From Streptomyces sp. SN-593 (GTDB taxonomy: Bacteria; Actinomycetota; Actinomycetes; Streptomycetales; Streptomycetaceae), in assembly GCF_016756395.1 (NCBI RefSeq), contig NZ_AP018365.1, positions 5,769,001-5,833,000 on the forward strand: a stretch of DNA of 64,000 nucleotides, in the 5' to 3' direction. The translations under genes were made by a program, and so were the position numbers. Positions within the stretch are counted from its first letter, which is position 1; every line of letters starts with the position of its first letter. Below are positions 35,744 to 44,425 of this stretch, one piece after another. The notes under the pieces are model-generated. The model made no database searches and was not told the origin of the DNA. It saw nothing but the letters and a program-made list of their open reading frames with translations.

Positions 35744-36208
35744 ATGCTCATCCTGGGACTTCTGCTTCTCGCCTGCACCGCCGCGTTCGTCGGCCTCGCC
35801 ATCGCCGACAACCTGTCGGGCGGGCCGCAGTACGACGTGACCGTGCTCGGCCAGCACATCGCGACGATGAACGGGCTCGCGCTGTTCTGCGCCGGCCTCG
35901 CCCTGGCCCTGATCTTCGGGCTCGGCTGCATGATGGCGATGACCGGCGGCATCCTGCACCGCCGCAAGGCCCGTCGCTACCGCGCGATCCGCAAGGACGC
36001 CGCGGCCACCGCCCGGGAGCGGGACGCCCTCGCCGCGCGGATCGAGGACCAGGGGGCCGCGTCGTCGGCGGACGGCGCCCCGGCGCCGGCGGACACCGCG
36101 CCCGCACCGGCGGCGGTCGACACCGAGGAGGCCGGGTCGGGCTCGCACCGTGCCGGGACGCGGGCCACCGGGCCGCGCCACCGCGCTCGGCACCTGTTCG
36201 GCCACTGA
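35744..36208 (+). CDS. Small two-helix membrane protein
   Basis: A 154-residue protein with two transmembrane helices (about 1-21 and 43-68), a short external loop, a basic stretch (HRRKARRYRAIRKD), a charged helix (about 80-102) and an Ala/Pro-rich tail ending in basic residues. I do not recognise a defined family; the layout resembles small LapA-like or DUF-type Streptomyces membrane proteins. ATG 35744 follows GGAGGTGA. A strong terminator hairpin comes 14 bases after the stop. Confidence 0.75.
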   Translation: MLILGLLLLACTAAFVGLAIADNLSGGPQYDVTVLGQHIATMNGLALFCAGLALALIFGLGCMMAMTGGILHRRKARRYRAIRKDAAATARERDALAARIEDQGAASSADGAPAPADTAPAPAAVDTEEAGSGSHRAGTRATGPRHRARHLFGH

Positions 36209-36221
36209 CCGCACATGCAAA

Positions 36222-36251
36222 CGGCGGCTCCGGGAGGTCCCGGAGCCGCCG
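36222..36251 (+). terminator. Terminator hairpin
   Basis: A 14-bp near-palindrome (CGGCGGCTCCGGGA, GG, TCCCGGAGCCGCCG) directly follows the small membrane protein gene. Confidence 0.8.
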
Positions 36252-36671
36252 AACGAGTGCGGTGACGGCCCCGGGGGGGGATGGGGGCCGCCACGCACGT
36301 CCTAGGTTACGCGCCTTCGGTGGATGGTGTGGCGAAGCCCGCGCTTTTCGGCGTGGCGATTTCACGTCGGGCCCGGAACGGACGGCAGCCGGGCCGGCGA
36401 CCACGGGGGGAGTCGCCGGCCCGGCTGGTCTTGTCGCGCCGTCGCCGGTCCTTCGGGCGCCGTCCGCGCGCGCCGATCAACGTTCGGGGACAATCCTGGA
36501 CGTCGATGCGCGCTGCCGTCAACAGGTGTGAATCGGACAGTCGTTGCTTTTCATCCTGGCTCAAAGGTGGCTCGACACCGGGCGCCCGACGGCCGCTCGT
36601 GGCTGCTTGTGGCCGCCGGCGGCCGCTCGACGGCGGTTCCGACGGGGCCCGGCACCCGGCGGGCGCCGGTG
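36252..36671. other. Intergenic stretch without recognisable gene
   Basis: These 420 bases contain a GGGGGGGG run at 36272-36279 and less GC-biased sequence at 36500-36565. I see no reading frame with proper codon bias and no convincing promoter or hairpin beyond the terminator at its left end. Confidence 0.5.
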
Positions 36672-37388
36672 TCACGCCGCCGCGGCCGCCGCCCGCCCGG
36701 CGAAGCGCAGGGCCACCTCGCGCCAGACGGCCGCGGCGGCCGCGTCCGTGGCGAGGGCGGCGCGGTGGAGGCCGTCGCGGTCGACGCCGTGCCGGGCCAG
36801 CCGGCCGGTGTCCCACCGGCTGATCCGCTCCGCCTCCGCCTCCGGATGGAACTGCACGCCCCACGCGCTCTCGCCCAGCCGGAACGCCTGGTACGGGCAC
36901 CCCTCGGTGGAGGCGAGCCAGGTGGCGCCCGGCGGCAGCGCGGTGATCGCGTCCACGTGGTTCTCGATCGCGTGCGGGCGGGCCGGCAGTCCCGCGAACA
37001 GCGGGTCGTCGGCGGCTTCCTGGCGGAGCGTCAGCTCCACGCTGCCGAACTCCGGCCGGCCGTGCTCGCCGCGCACCGAGCCGCCCGCGACCTGCGCGAG
37101 CAACTGGCCGCCCAGGCAGATCCCGAACACCGGCAGCCCGCGATCCACGGCCTCGGCCGCCAGTTCGCGGGTGCGCGCCAGCCAGGGCGCCCGCGCGTCG
37201 TCGTCGGGGAGGAAGCCGCCGCCGAGCACCACCAGGGCCTGGTAGCGCGGGCGCAGCCGCTCGGGCAGCGGTTCGCCCGCGTAGCCGTGCACGACGTCGA
37301 GCGTGAGCCCGCCCTCCTCCAGCCAGCGCTCCCACCGCCCCGGCCCTCCGGCCGGAGTGTTCTGCACCACCAGTGCCGTTGCCGCCAT
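36672..37388 (-). CDS. Class I glutamine amidotransferase-like protein
   Basis: A 238-residue GATase1-fold protein. The nucleophile elbow FGICLGGQLLA supplies the Cys, and the His/Glu of the triad are in WGVQFHPEAE. The stand-alone form (GuaA N-terminal-like, with LVVLGGGFLPDDD) is common in actinobacteria and may hydrolyse gamma-glutamyl compounds or act as an amidotransferase subunit; the substrate is unknown. ATG 37388 begins MAATALVVQN. It is divergent from the ABC transporter. Confidence 0.85.
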   Translation of the reverse strand: MAATALVVQNTPAGGPGRWERWLEEGGLTLDVVHGYAGEPLPERLRPRYQALVVLGGGFLPDDDARAPWLARTRELAAEAVDRGLPVFGICLGGQLLAQVAGGSVRGEHGRPEFGSVELTLRQEAADDPLFAGLPARPHAIENHVDAITALPPGATWLASTEGCPYQAFRLGESAWGVQFHPEAEAERISRWDTGRLARHGVDRDGLHRAALATDAAAAAVWREVALRFAGRAAAAAA

Positions 37389-37695
37389 CGCGCGACCCGC
37401 CCTTCCCGTTCCCGCCGTCCGCCGCTCCCGGGCGGCCCTTCCTCCGGACCATCCAAGCCCATCGCCGCGCGCCCGGCTCCGGCGGCCGGAAGCGTCATGC
37501 CCGCCGTGACCGTCGTCACGGCCGGGCCACCGGAGCAGGTGGCATGGCGCCCACGCGGCGGGGCATGAGACCAGCCGCCTTGGCCGGTTTCGAACTGCCG
37601 TCACACTCGCGGGCTAGACTCTGCCCGCGACGGCTGTGCGCGCGTGCCCGGGAGCAGGCCGCAGCGATGCCCAATCCCGGAGGGGACACGGACTT

Positions 37696-38874
37696 TTGAT
37701 ACAGATCGAGTCGATAACCAAGCGGTATCCGGACGGCACCACCGCGGTCGACAACCTGTCGCTGGAGATACCGGACAGTTCCATCACGGTGCTGGTGGGC
37801 CCCTCCGGCTGCGGCAAGACCACCACGCTGCGGATGATCAACCGCATGGTGGAGCCGAGCTCGGGCCGCATCCTGCTCGACGGCGCCGACATCCACCAGC
37901 AGCCGGTGAACGGCCTGCGCCGCTCGATGGGCTACGTCATCCAGAACGCGGGCCTCTTCCAGCACCGCACCATCCTGGACAACATCGCCACCGTCCCGCG
38001 CATGCTCGGGTGGGACAAGCAGCGCGCCCGCAAACGCGCCTCCGAGCTGATGGAGCGGGTCGGGCTGGACTCCTCGCTCGCCAAGCGGTACCCGTACCAG
38101 CTCTCCGGTGGCCAGCAGCAGCGCGTCGGGGTGGCCCGGGCGCTCGCCGCGGACCCGCCGGTGCTGCTGATGGACGAGCCGTTCTCCGCGGTCGACCCGA
38201 TCGTCCGCAAGGTGCTTCAGGCGGAACTCCTCCGTATCCAGGAGGAGTTGGGCAAGACGATCGTCTTCGTCACACACGACATCGACGAGGCGATCCGGCT
38301 CGGCGACATGATCGCGGTGCTGCGCACCGGCGGCCGGCTGGCGCAGTTCGCGCCGCCGGACGAGCTGCTCTCGCGCCCGGCCGACGACTTCGTCGAGGAC
38401 TTCCTCGGCACCGACCGCGGTGTGCGGCGGCTGTCGTTCTTCACCTCCGCGGGCCTGGAGCTCACCACCGCGCCGGTCGTCGCGGTCGACACCACCGCCG
38501 CGCAGATCGCCGAGCGCGCCGGCGCCGAGGTGCCCTACCTGCTGGTCACCGACTCCGACGGCAAGCCGCTGGGCTGGGCCGAGCCGGGGCGCCTGACGGG
38601 CGGCGCCGACAGCCTCCCCGCCGACCAGCTCATCAGCTACGGGCGGCCGTTCGAGTTCGGCCGCGAGTCGCTGCGGGACGCGCTGGACTGCGCGGTGCTC
38701 TCGCCGACCGGGTGGGCGGTCGCCGTGGACGGCGCCGGCCGGGTGGTCGGCGTCACCTCGCAGGCCACGATCGGCGCCGCCATCCGCAGCGCGCACGCCG
38801 AGCGCGAGGGGAGTGCCTCCGGACCCGGCGGGCAGGGCGGCCAGGGCACCGGCGCGGTGCGGGTCGCCCGATGA
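37696..38874 (+). CDS. Quaternary-amine/osmoprotectant ABC transporter ATPase with CBS domain
   Basis: A 392-residue cytoplasmic ATPase of the ProV/OpuCA group. Walker A is GPSGCGKTT, the signature LSGGQQQR, Walker B VLLMDEPF and the H-loop VTHDIDEAI. The C-terminal region (about 240-370) has the CBS-like repeats that sense ionic strength in this group. TTG 37696 follows GGAGGGGA. The stop overlaps the first permease gene (ATGA). Substrates of the family are glycine betaine, choline, carnitine or ergothioneine-like compounds; which one is not clear. Confidence 0.9.
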   Translation: MIQIESITKRYPDGTTAVDNLSLEIPDSSITVLVGPSGCGKTTTLRMINRMVEPSSGRILLDGADIHQQPVNGLRRSMGYVIQNAGLFQHRTILDNIATVPRMLGWDKQRARKRASELMERVGLDSSLAKRYPYQLSGGQQQRVGVARALAADPPVLLMDEPFSAVDPIVRKVLQAELLRIQEELGKTIVFVTHDIDEAIRLGDMIAVLRTGGRLAQFAPPDELLSRPADDFVEDFLGTDRGVRRLSFFTSAGLELTTAPVVAVDTTAAQIAERAGAEVPYLLVTDSDGKPLGWAEPGRLTGGADSLPADQLISYGRPFEFGRESLRDALDCAVLSPTGWAVAVDGAGRVVGVTSQATIGAAIRSAHAEREGSASGPGGQGGQGTGAVRVAR

Positions 38875-39620
38875 GCAGCGGCGGCAACGGCTTCTTCGAC
38901 CTCCCCAGCGACCTCCAGCACTCCTACGCCGGACTGATCGGCGTCCACCTGGAGGAGTCGCTGATCCCGGTCGCGATCGGCCTGGCGGTGTCGCTGCCGC
39001 TGGCCCAGGCGTGCGTGCGGTTCCGCTGGCTCTACCCGCCGGTGCTGTGGATCACCACGATCCTGTACGCCATCCCGTCGATCGCGTTCTTCGTCTTCCT
39101 GATCGACTACACCGGCGACAGCGCGACCACCGTGATCATCCCGCTGACCGTCTACAGCCTGGTGATCCTGCTGCCGTCGATCGTCGACGGCGTCAGATCG
39201 GTGCCCCCCGAGACGCTGGCGGCCGCCGAGGCGATGGGCTTCAACTCCTTCCAGCGCTACTTCCAGGTGGAGCTGCCCATGGCGGTGCCGGCGATCTTCG
39301 CCGGGCTGCGGGTGGCGACCGTCTCCAGCATCAGCCTGGTCAGCGTCGGCACGATCATCGGCAACCAGGGCGGGCTCGGCAACCTGCTCGGGGACGCGCT
39401 GGCCTACCACCGCTCCAACCTCGCGGTCACCTCCGTGGTGTCGATCGCGGTGCTCGGCGTCGTCATGGACCTGCTGCTGATCGGCCTGCGGACGCTGCTG
39501 ACGCCGTGGATGCCGCGCGGACGGAAGGCGGCGAGACGAGCCGGCCTGGCGGCGGCCGTCGAGCCCGACGGTCCGGCCCGTGCCGAGAGCGCGGCCCGGC
39601 TGGAAGGCGCGGCCAAGTGA
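38871..39620 (+). CDS. Quaternary-amine ABC transporter permease 1
   Basis: A 249-residue membrane protein of the OpuCB/OpuCD type with about six helices; the EAA loop is visible as AAEAMGFNSFQRYFQVELP. After the last helix comes a basic then Ala-rich tail. It overlaps the ATPase gene by four bases and the second permease gene by four, so the three are one operon. Confidence 0.9.
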   Translation: MSSGGNGFFDLPSDLQHSYAGLIGVHLEESLIPVAIGLAVSLPLAQACVRFRWLYPPVLWITTILYAIPSIAFFVFLIDYTGDSATTVIIPLTVYSLVILLPSIVDGVRSVPPETLAAAEAMGFNSFQRYFQVELPMAVPAIFAGLRVATVSSISLVSVGTIIGNQGGLGNLLGDALAYHRSNLAVTSVVSIAVLGVVMDLLLIGLRTLLTPWMPRGRKAARRAGLAAAVEPDGPARAESAARLEGAAK

Positions 39621-40276
39621 ACATCTTCCACTTCATCAACGTGTTCTTCAGCGACAACGCGCACTGGCACGGCTACGCGGGCATCCCGCACCGGTTGGAG
39701 GAGCACCTCGGCTACACCTTCGAGGCGCTGGCCATCGCGGCCGTCATCGCGCTGCCGATCGGCCTGATCACCGGCCACACCGGGCGCGGCGGCAACGCCC
39801 TCGCGCTGGTGGCCACCGCGGGGCGCGCGCTGCCCAGCTACGGCCTGCTGGTGCTGATGTTCTTCTGGCTCGGCATCGGCCTGGTCCCGGTGATGATCCC
39901 GCTGGTGGCCCTCGCGGTCCCGCCGATGCTGGTCACCTCCTACGAGGCGATCCGGACGGTCGACCCCGCCCCGGTGGACGCGGCGCGCGGCATGGGGATG
40001 GGCCCGGTGGCGGTGCTCTTCCAGGTCGAGGTGCCCGCGTCGCTGCCGCTCATCCTCAGTGGGTTCCGCTCCGCGGCGATCCAGGTCGTCTCGACCGCGG
40101 CGATCGCCGCGACCGTCAGCCTCGGCCGCTACATCGTGGACGGGCTCTACCAGCGCAACTACGCGACGGTGGTGGGCGGCGCGACGCTGATCGCGCTGCT
40201 CGCGCTGGCCATGGTCGGGCTGATCTGGCTGGTCGAGCGCGTGGTCGTCTCGCCGGGGGTGCGGCGCAGCAACTGA
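39617..40276 (+). CDS. Quaternary-amine ABC transporter permease 2
   Basis: A 219-residue permease with about six helices and the EAA loop DAARGMGMGPVAVLFQVEVP. GTG 39617 overlaps the preceding stop (GTGA). In most such operons a periplasmic-type binding lipoprotein follows; here the next gene is an oppositely oriented DUF1990 protein, so the binding protein must be encoded elsewhere or be missing. Confidence 0.9.
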   Translation: MNIFHFINVFFSDNAHWHGYAGIPHRLEEHLGYTFEALAIAAVIALPIGLITGHTGRGGNALALVATAGRALPSYGLLVLMFFWLGIGLVPVMIPLVALAVPPMLVTSYEAIRTVDPAPVDAARGMGMGPVAVLFQVEVPASLPLILSGFRSAAIQVVSTAAIAATVSLGRYIVDGLYQRNYATVVGGATLIALLALAMVGLIWLVERVVVSPGVRRSN

Positions 40277-40411
40277 GTTTCCCGTACAGGGTTCGTCCGG
40301 CCGGGCCGGTGCCCGCCATCGCGCGTCCCGCGGTGGTGCGGACCGGCCCGGCCGTCGTGTGCGCGCCTACGCGGGCGCCGGGCTCAGCCGGAGGATTCGC
40401 GGGCGCCGGGC

Positions 40412-40933
40412 TCAGCTCGGGGAGGAGCCCGCGGCGCGGCACGCGCGGCGCAGCGCCCTGCCGTACCCGCCGGCCGCGACGCGCTGCGCCAGGCGGCCGA
40501 GGGGGCCGGCCGCGCGGAGGTACCAGGCGGCGGGGCGGCTGGAGGCGTGCACGGTGAGGTCGACGGTGCCGTCGGGCAGCCGGTGCACCACGAAGGACTC
40601 CTCGCCGCACTCGGGGTGCCCGGGCAGCGTGCCGTAGGCGAAGCCGGTACGGTGCTCCTCGCCGAGCGTCCACACCACCTCGCACGGCGCGCGCAGCGGC
40701 CCCAGCCGCACCTCGACCCGTACACCGGGCGCCGCGTCCGGCGTCCCGGCGGGCACCGTGACCAAGGGGGTCGCGCGGTGCATCTCCCACCCGAACAGCG
40801 CCCGCGCGGCGGCCTCGTACACCCCGTCCCCCACCCCCAGCCGGGTCCGCACCGTCAGGCTCCGGAACCCGTCCGGGGGCGTGCTCCCGCCGTCCCGGGT
40901 CATCCCCACGCGCGCGTACGTCAGTCGCCCCAT
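40412..40933 (-). CDS. DUF1990 family protein
   Basis: A 173-residue soluble protein with the DUF1990 opening RLTYARVGMT, the middle ALFGWEMHRAT and the later TGFAYGTLPGHPECGEESFVV stretch. The fold is thought to be START/SRPBCC-like; no function is established. ATG 40933 is used. It is divergent from the DinB-like gene. Confidence 0.82.
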   Translation of the reverse strand: MGRLTYARVGMTRDGGSTPPDGFRSLTVRTRLGVGDGVYEAAARALFGWEMHRATPLVTVPAGTPDAAPGVRVEVRLGPLRAPCEVVWTLGEEHRTGFAYGTLPGHPECGEESFVVHRLPDGTVDLTVHASSRPAAWYLRAAGPLGRLAQRVAAGGYGRALRRACRAAGSSPS

Positions 40934-41046
40934 GCCCCCGAACGTACCGCCCGAAGGCCCGGCCGGCGGGCTGTGGGGAGGGGTGTCGGGGGGTCGGGGT
41001 AGCCTGCCGGGCGATGCGGGGCGGGCCGAAGGCGGGAGGGGCGAGG

Positions 41047-41562
41047 ATGGCCGGGAGCGGGGAGATGGGTGCGCTCGTGGGAGCGCTGGAGGCGCAGCGG
41101 GCGCATGTGCTCGGGGCGCTGGACGGACTCGGCGAGGAGGATCTGCGGCGGCCGGTGCTGCCCAGCGGCTGGAGCTGCCTGGAGCTGGTGCGCCACCTGA
41201 CGGTGGACGTCGAGCGCTTCTGGTTCGCCGGGGTGGTCGCCGGGGCGCCCGACGTGGCCGGGCAGCTCGCGGCGGGGGCGCGGACGCACTGGTACGTGCC
41301 CGAGGGGATGGGCGCGGAGGAGGTCCTCGCCGAGTACCACGCGGCCGCCGCGCGGTCGGACGCGCTGCTCGCCGCGGCCGTGCCCGAGCAGGAGCCCGCC
41401 GCCTGGCCCGTGGAGATCTGGCCCACGTGGCGGCTGCCCGACGTGCGGCACGTCCTGGTCCACGTGCTCACGGAAGTCGCCTGTCACGGCGGGCACCTGG
41501 ACGCGGTGCGTGAGCTGCTGGACGGCACCACCTGGCTCGGCGGCAGCCCCTACGCGCCGTAG
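41047..41562 (+). CDS. DinB/DUF664-like protein
   Basis: A 171-residue four-helix-bundle protein. Metal ligand candidates are in CLELVRHLTVDVERFWF and the C-terminal ACHGGHLDAVREL, the typical His pattern of the DinB and mycothiol-dependent S-transferase group. ATG 41047 has a purine-rich GGAGGGGCGAGG just upstream; an in-frame ATG at 41014 sits eight bases after TAGCCT and could be a leaderless start, adding 11 residues. The substrate is unknown. Confidence 0.78.
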   Translation: MAGSGEMGALVGALEAQRAHVLGALDGLGEEDLRRPVLPSGWSCLELVRHLTVDVERFWFAGVVAGAPDVAGQLAAGARTHWYVPEGMGAEEVLAEYHAAAARSDALLAAAVPEQEPAAWPVEIWPTWRLPDVRHVLVHVLTEVACHGGHLDAVRELLDGTTWLGGSPYAP

Positions 41563-41581
41563 CCCCCACCGCTCGCACCCG

Positions 41582-41622
41582 CGCCGGTCCGGACCCGCAC
41601 CGGTCCGGACCCGCACCGGTCC
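41582..41622. repeat. 16-bp tandem repeat, about 2.5 copies
   Basis: CCGGTCCGGACCCGCA repeats twice exactly and then partly, just after the DinB-like gene and before the accessory island. Confidence 0.8.
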
Positions 41623-41752
41623 GGGCACGGAGGTACGGCGTGCGGACGCTCACGCCGGCCAGTTCGGCCACGCGCCCACGGTCAGGTGCTCTCCCTCGCC
41701 CCCGACGATGCGGCATGACCCCACCTGAGGCTGGAGACCGAGCCCCCGGCGG

Positions 41753-42333
41753 TCAGGCCTCGCCCGTCAGGGCGGCGCGCAACGCCCATGCCGTTGGGGT
41801 CGTAGATGCCGCTGAGCGGGGTCGGTGAGGCGTTCGAGCTGGACGTCGACGGCCCGGAGCTCGCCGGAGAGCGTCATCAGCTCGGCGGCGTTGCGGGCGA
41901 GGCGCTTGAGCGCGTGGACGGTGAGGATGGCCTTTTGGTCGGGGCGGCCTCCTTGATGTCGTAGGCGAGCTTGAGCGCCTTCTCCAGTTCGGGCCGCGTC
42001 TTGACCAGAGGTGGAGGTCTTCTCGAAGAAGATCCGCTTGCAGGCCGGTTCGAGCGCGTCGAGCTGGCTCCGCAACTCCTGCTGGGCGGTCGAGCAGCGG
42101 GCGTACCCGATCCGGATCGGCTTGGCCACCGCGGCGGCAGGCATAGTCTCGACGGGCGGGTCCGGTTTCCACGGCCGACCGGGGCCGCGGTCCTCGGGCA
42201 CCGGCGCCTCCAGCTCTTCGCGGAGCGCGGGGACGAGGACGAAGCGGGCGGTGTGGTATTTCGCTGCGGTCTTCCCGGCCCGGGTGCGGCACGGACTGTC
42301 CGCCGGGACTTCGGGCGCCAGTCGGGTCGTCAT
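41753..42333 (-). pseudogene. Frameshifted, truncated serine recombinase (resolvase family)
   Basis: ATG 42333 opens a frame that matches a common Streptomyces recombinase: a conserved N-terminal extension (TARFVLVPALREELEAPVPE) and then the catalytic IRIGYARCSTAQQELRSQLD with the active Ser. Near 42010 the frame breaks and VKTRPELEKALKLAYDIKEA continues in another frame; near 41945 it returns (ILTVHALKRLARNAAEL); near 41825 it shifts again into SGIYDPNGMG and then stops. The C-terminal half, including the DNA-binding part, is missing. At least three frameshifts plus truncation make it a dead gene. The start overlaps the preceding small gene (ATGA). Confidence 0.82.
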
Positions 42334-42620
42334 GCCGCCGACTCGTCGGCGGACGTCTGTTCGTTCACCCACCGCTGGGCCGCCGCGAGGTTCGCGGCGG
42401 TGCCCGCGGGTTCGTACGAAAACCCGTTCCACTCCTCCAGCGCCCGTGGGGTATCGGGCTGGAGGTGGCCGCCGCCGCCGTACAGCGGGCGGTGCCGACG
42501 CCAGACGTCCAGCGGTGGGCGACGCCGCTTCTCGTACGCCGCGAGCGGGTCGCCGGCATCGACGCGCGGGACGGCGCGGGACGGCTGGTTCGGCGGTCCG
42601 GGTCGGGAGTGCTTGCCCAT
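42330..42620 (-). CDS. Small hypothetical protein in the graspetide regulator operon
   Basis: A 96-residue basic/polar protein, rich in Pro, Arg and Gly in the first half (VDAGDPLAAYEKRRRPPLDV) and ending in a helical NLAAAQRWVNEQTSADES. I do not recognise it. It lies 13 bases after the regulator stop, so it is probably co-transcribed with it, and its stop overlaps the recombinase pseudogene start. Confidence 0.5.
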   Translation of the reverse strand: MGKHSRPGPPNQPSRAVPRVDAGDPLAAYEKRRRPPLDVWRRHRPLYGGGGHLQPDTPRALEEWNGFSYEPAGTAANLAAAQRWVNEQTSADESAA

Positions 42621-42633
42621 GCGTCCGATGGTC

Positions 42634-43998
42634 TCAGGCCGCGACCGTGGTCGGCCAGGCCGCAGCGAGATCCGCCGCGCGGGTGCGGACCTCGTCCACC
42701 GCACCGGTCCGGTACGGGCCGGCAGCGTCCAGCAGCGTGTTGAGGCGGGAGGCGACCAAGGTGGAGTCGATCCGGACAGCCTCGTCCAGCGCCTGGTGAG
42801 CCGCGGCAGCGCCCTGCTCGGGCTCGCCCTCGGTGAACAGCGCGGCGGCCAACCCGATGCGGTCCATAACGCGGACACGGTCGAAGCCGGGCCTGCGCAG
42901 GGCGAGCGCGTCGGTGAAGTGATCACTGGCGCGATGGTTCCGGCCGGTGCCGGTGAGGTCGCGGGCGGAGACTGCGCGGGCGCCAGCGTGCTCGGCGGCG
43001 TCGAAGTACGCCACCCACTCCGGCACGTCGCCCAGGCCGTCCGCGACCAACTCGTCAGCAGCTTCGAGGTGCCGCACGGCACTCTGCTCGTCGCCCAGGG
43101 CGGCATGCACCCGGCCGGTCTGGGAGGCGACCAGCGCCCGGGTCGCGGGGATGGTCGCCTTCTTTCCGGCAACGCCGAGGAGACCGAGGGCTTCGCCGAA
43201 GTGCCCCAGGTAGATCATCTGGTGGGACATGCGGGTGACGATCTCCACCCCGCGGTTCGGCTGCCCGGCCTCGCCGGCGGCGTAGATGCCGTACGACCAG
43301 TACCGCTGGGCGGTGGCATACCGACCGCAGTCGTGGCTGACCCACCCGGCCAGTGCCGCCAGGTCGGCGGTCGCCGCGAACACCCGGATCTTCAGGGAGG
43401 CGGGGACGCCGTCCTGGATACGGCGGGCGACTTCGGAGAGCTGGGCGACGATCGCCGAGCGGTACAGGCCACCGCCCTTGGAGGCATCGGCCCTGGTGAA
43501 GAACGCGGTGACCTCTTCCAGCGCGGCGGTGGTGTCTGCGTCGAAACCCTTGGTGGCGCGGTTCAGCCGGCGGGCGGTGCCACCGAGCATCCGCTCGGCG
43601 GCGAGGATGAGCGGGGCGCCGAGGGCGAGCTTGAGGGTGTCGCGGCGGTCGAGGAAGAGATCCATCTGGGTCCATCGGGCCAGGGTCTGGGCAGCTGCCT
43701 CGGTCAGCAGCGGGAGCTGGATGCTATCCAGTGCGGGCCCGGCGGTCGTCAGTCCGAGATCACCGAGTGTGAGCGGCTGGCCGACCGCGTCGGAGATCAC
43801 CGCGGCCAACAGGGCCGGGACCGGTGGGCGGGGGCGTTCGCCGTCGATCCAGCGCCGAATGCGGGTGGCATCCGGGGCGATCTGCCGGTGACCTTGGCAG
43901 ATCGCTTCGGCGGCGATGCGGCGGGCGATCTCGCCGTGGGACAGGCCGGTGGCCGCGGTCCACAGCGCGAGGTGCGGGTTGCTCGATCTGCCGGTCAT
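42634..43998 (-). CDS. Transcriptional regulator with N-terminal DNA-binding and TPR-like domains
   Basis: A 454-residue regulator. Residues about 5-75 form a helix-turn-helix-like domain (TGLSHGEIARRIAAEA, then DATRIRRWIDGERPRPP). A long helical remainder with TPR-like pairs follows (WVSHDCGRYATAQRYWSYGI, FGEALGLLGVAGKKA, SAVRHLEAADEL). Regulators of this type commonly sit beside ATP-grasp RiPP genes in Streptomyces. ATG 43998 follows GGAGAGGGCGAG. It is divergent from the precursor gene across a 156-base promoter region, so control of the cluster is likely. Confidence 0.78.
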   Translation of the reverse strand: MTGRSSNPHLALWTAATGLSHGEIARRIAAEAICQGHRQIAPDATRIRRWIDGERPRPPVPALLAAVISDAVGQPLTLGDLGLTTAGPALDSIQLPLLTEAAAQTLARWTQMDLFLDRRDTLKLALGAPLILAAERMLGGTARRLNRATKGFDADTTAALEEVTAFFTRADASKGGGLYRSAIVAQLSEVARRIQDGVPASLKIRVFAATADLAALAGWVSHDCGRYATAQRYWSYGIYAAGEAGQPNRGVEIVTRMSHQMIYLGHFGEALGLLGVAGKKATIPATRALVASQTGRVHAALGDEQSAVRHLEAADELVADGLGDVPEWVAYFDAAEHAGARAVSARDLTGTGRNHRASDHFTDALALRRPGFDRVRVMDRIGLAAALFTEGEPEQGAAAAHQALDEAVRIDSTLVASRLNTLLDAAGPYRTGAVDEVRTRAADLAAAWPTTVAA

Positions 43999-44064
43999 CG
44001 CCGTCTCGCCCTCTCCGACTCCTATGTTACGGAGCGTGTCGATTTCGCCACGGTTCGCGGCACC

Positions 44065-44070
44065 TACGGT
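44065..44070 (+). promoter_or_regulatory. Candidate -10 of the graspetide operon
   Basis: TACGGT lies 85 bases before the precursor ATG in the divergent intergenic region; the -35 is not clear. Weak, positional assignment. Confidence 0.3.
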
Positions 44071-44154
44071 ACTGGTCGGGGCCATGGCCAGAGGCGGATT
44101 CTGTTCAGGTGGTAGCCGCCCGGCTCCGCACGAGGCAAAGGGAAGGGAACTCGC

Positions 44155-44421
44155 ATGGCGACGCTTGCACCCCAGGCTCCGTGGGCGATGCGGCTGGTCA
44201 CCGACCGGCTTCCGATCGGCCCGCCGTCGTACGCCGCGGTGACGCTCGACACGGCCACCCAGACCGCCGTCTACACCGACGCGGTCGGCCAGGTGGTCGA
44301 GATGGGCAAGCACGGCACGAGCAAGACCACCGGCACGGCCTCGGTTTCCGGCGGCGGTGACGGGCAGAACCCGCAGCCGCAGACGCAGGACGACCACACC
44401 ACCGACTACGAGTCGGACTGA
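44155..44421 (+). CDS. tgmA: ATP-grasp-modified RiPP (graspetide) precursor peptide
   Basis: An 88-residue precursor. The conserved leader includes APWAMRLVTDRLP and PSYAAVTLDTATQTAVYTD, the pattern of the putative ATP-grasp-modified RiPP family. The core probably starts near G51: GKHGTSKTTGTASVSGGGDG, then a Gln/Pro spacer and the acidic end DDHTTDYESD. Hydroxyl donors T55, S56, T58, T59, T61, S63 and S65 could be ester-linked to D79, D80, D84, E86 or D88. D69-G70 is an Asp-Gly, the sequence most prone to aspartimide formation. ATG 44155 follows GGAAGGGA. The ligase gene starts four bases after the stop. Confidence 0.88.
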   Translation: MATLAPQAPWAMRLVTDRLPIGPPSYAAVTLDTATQTAVYTDAVGQVVEMGKHGTSKTTGTASVSGGGDGQNPQPQTQDDHTTDYESD

Positions 44422-44425
44422 TCCG

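Noticed and set aside
36281..36823. A 180-codon plus-strand frame in the gap before the amidotransferase
   Set aside because: Arg/Pro-rich translation, no start signal, and it runs antisense into the amidotransferase gene.
37696..40276. Assigning the ABC operon specifically to ergothioneine or glycine betaine
   Set aside because: The ATPase and permeases do not distinguish these substrates and the binding protein, which would, is absent.
41753..42333. Sequencing error as the explanation for the recombinase frameshifts
   Set aside because: Three separate shifts plus loss of the C-terminal half are more easily explained by decay, although single-base errors in GC runs cannot be fully excluded without reads.
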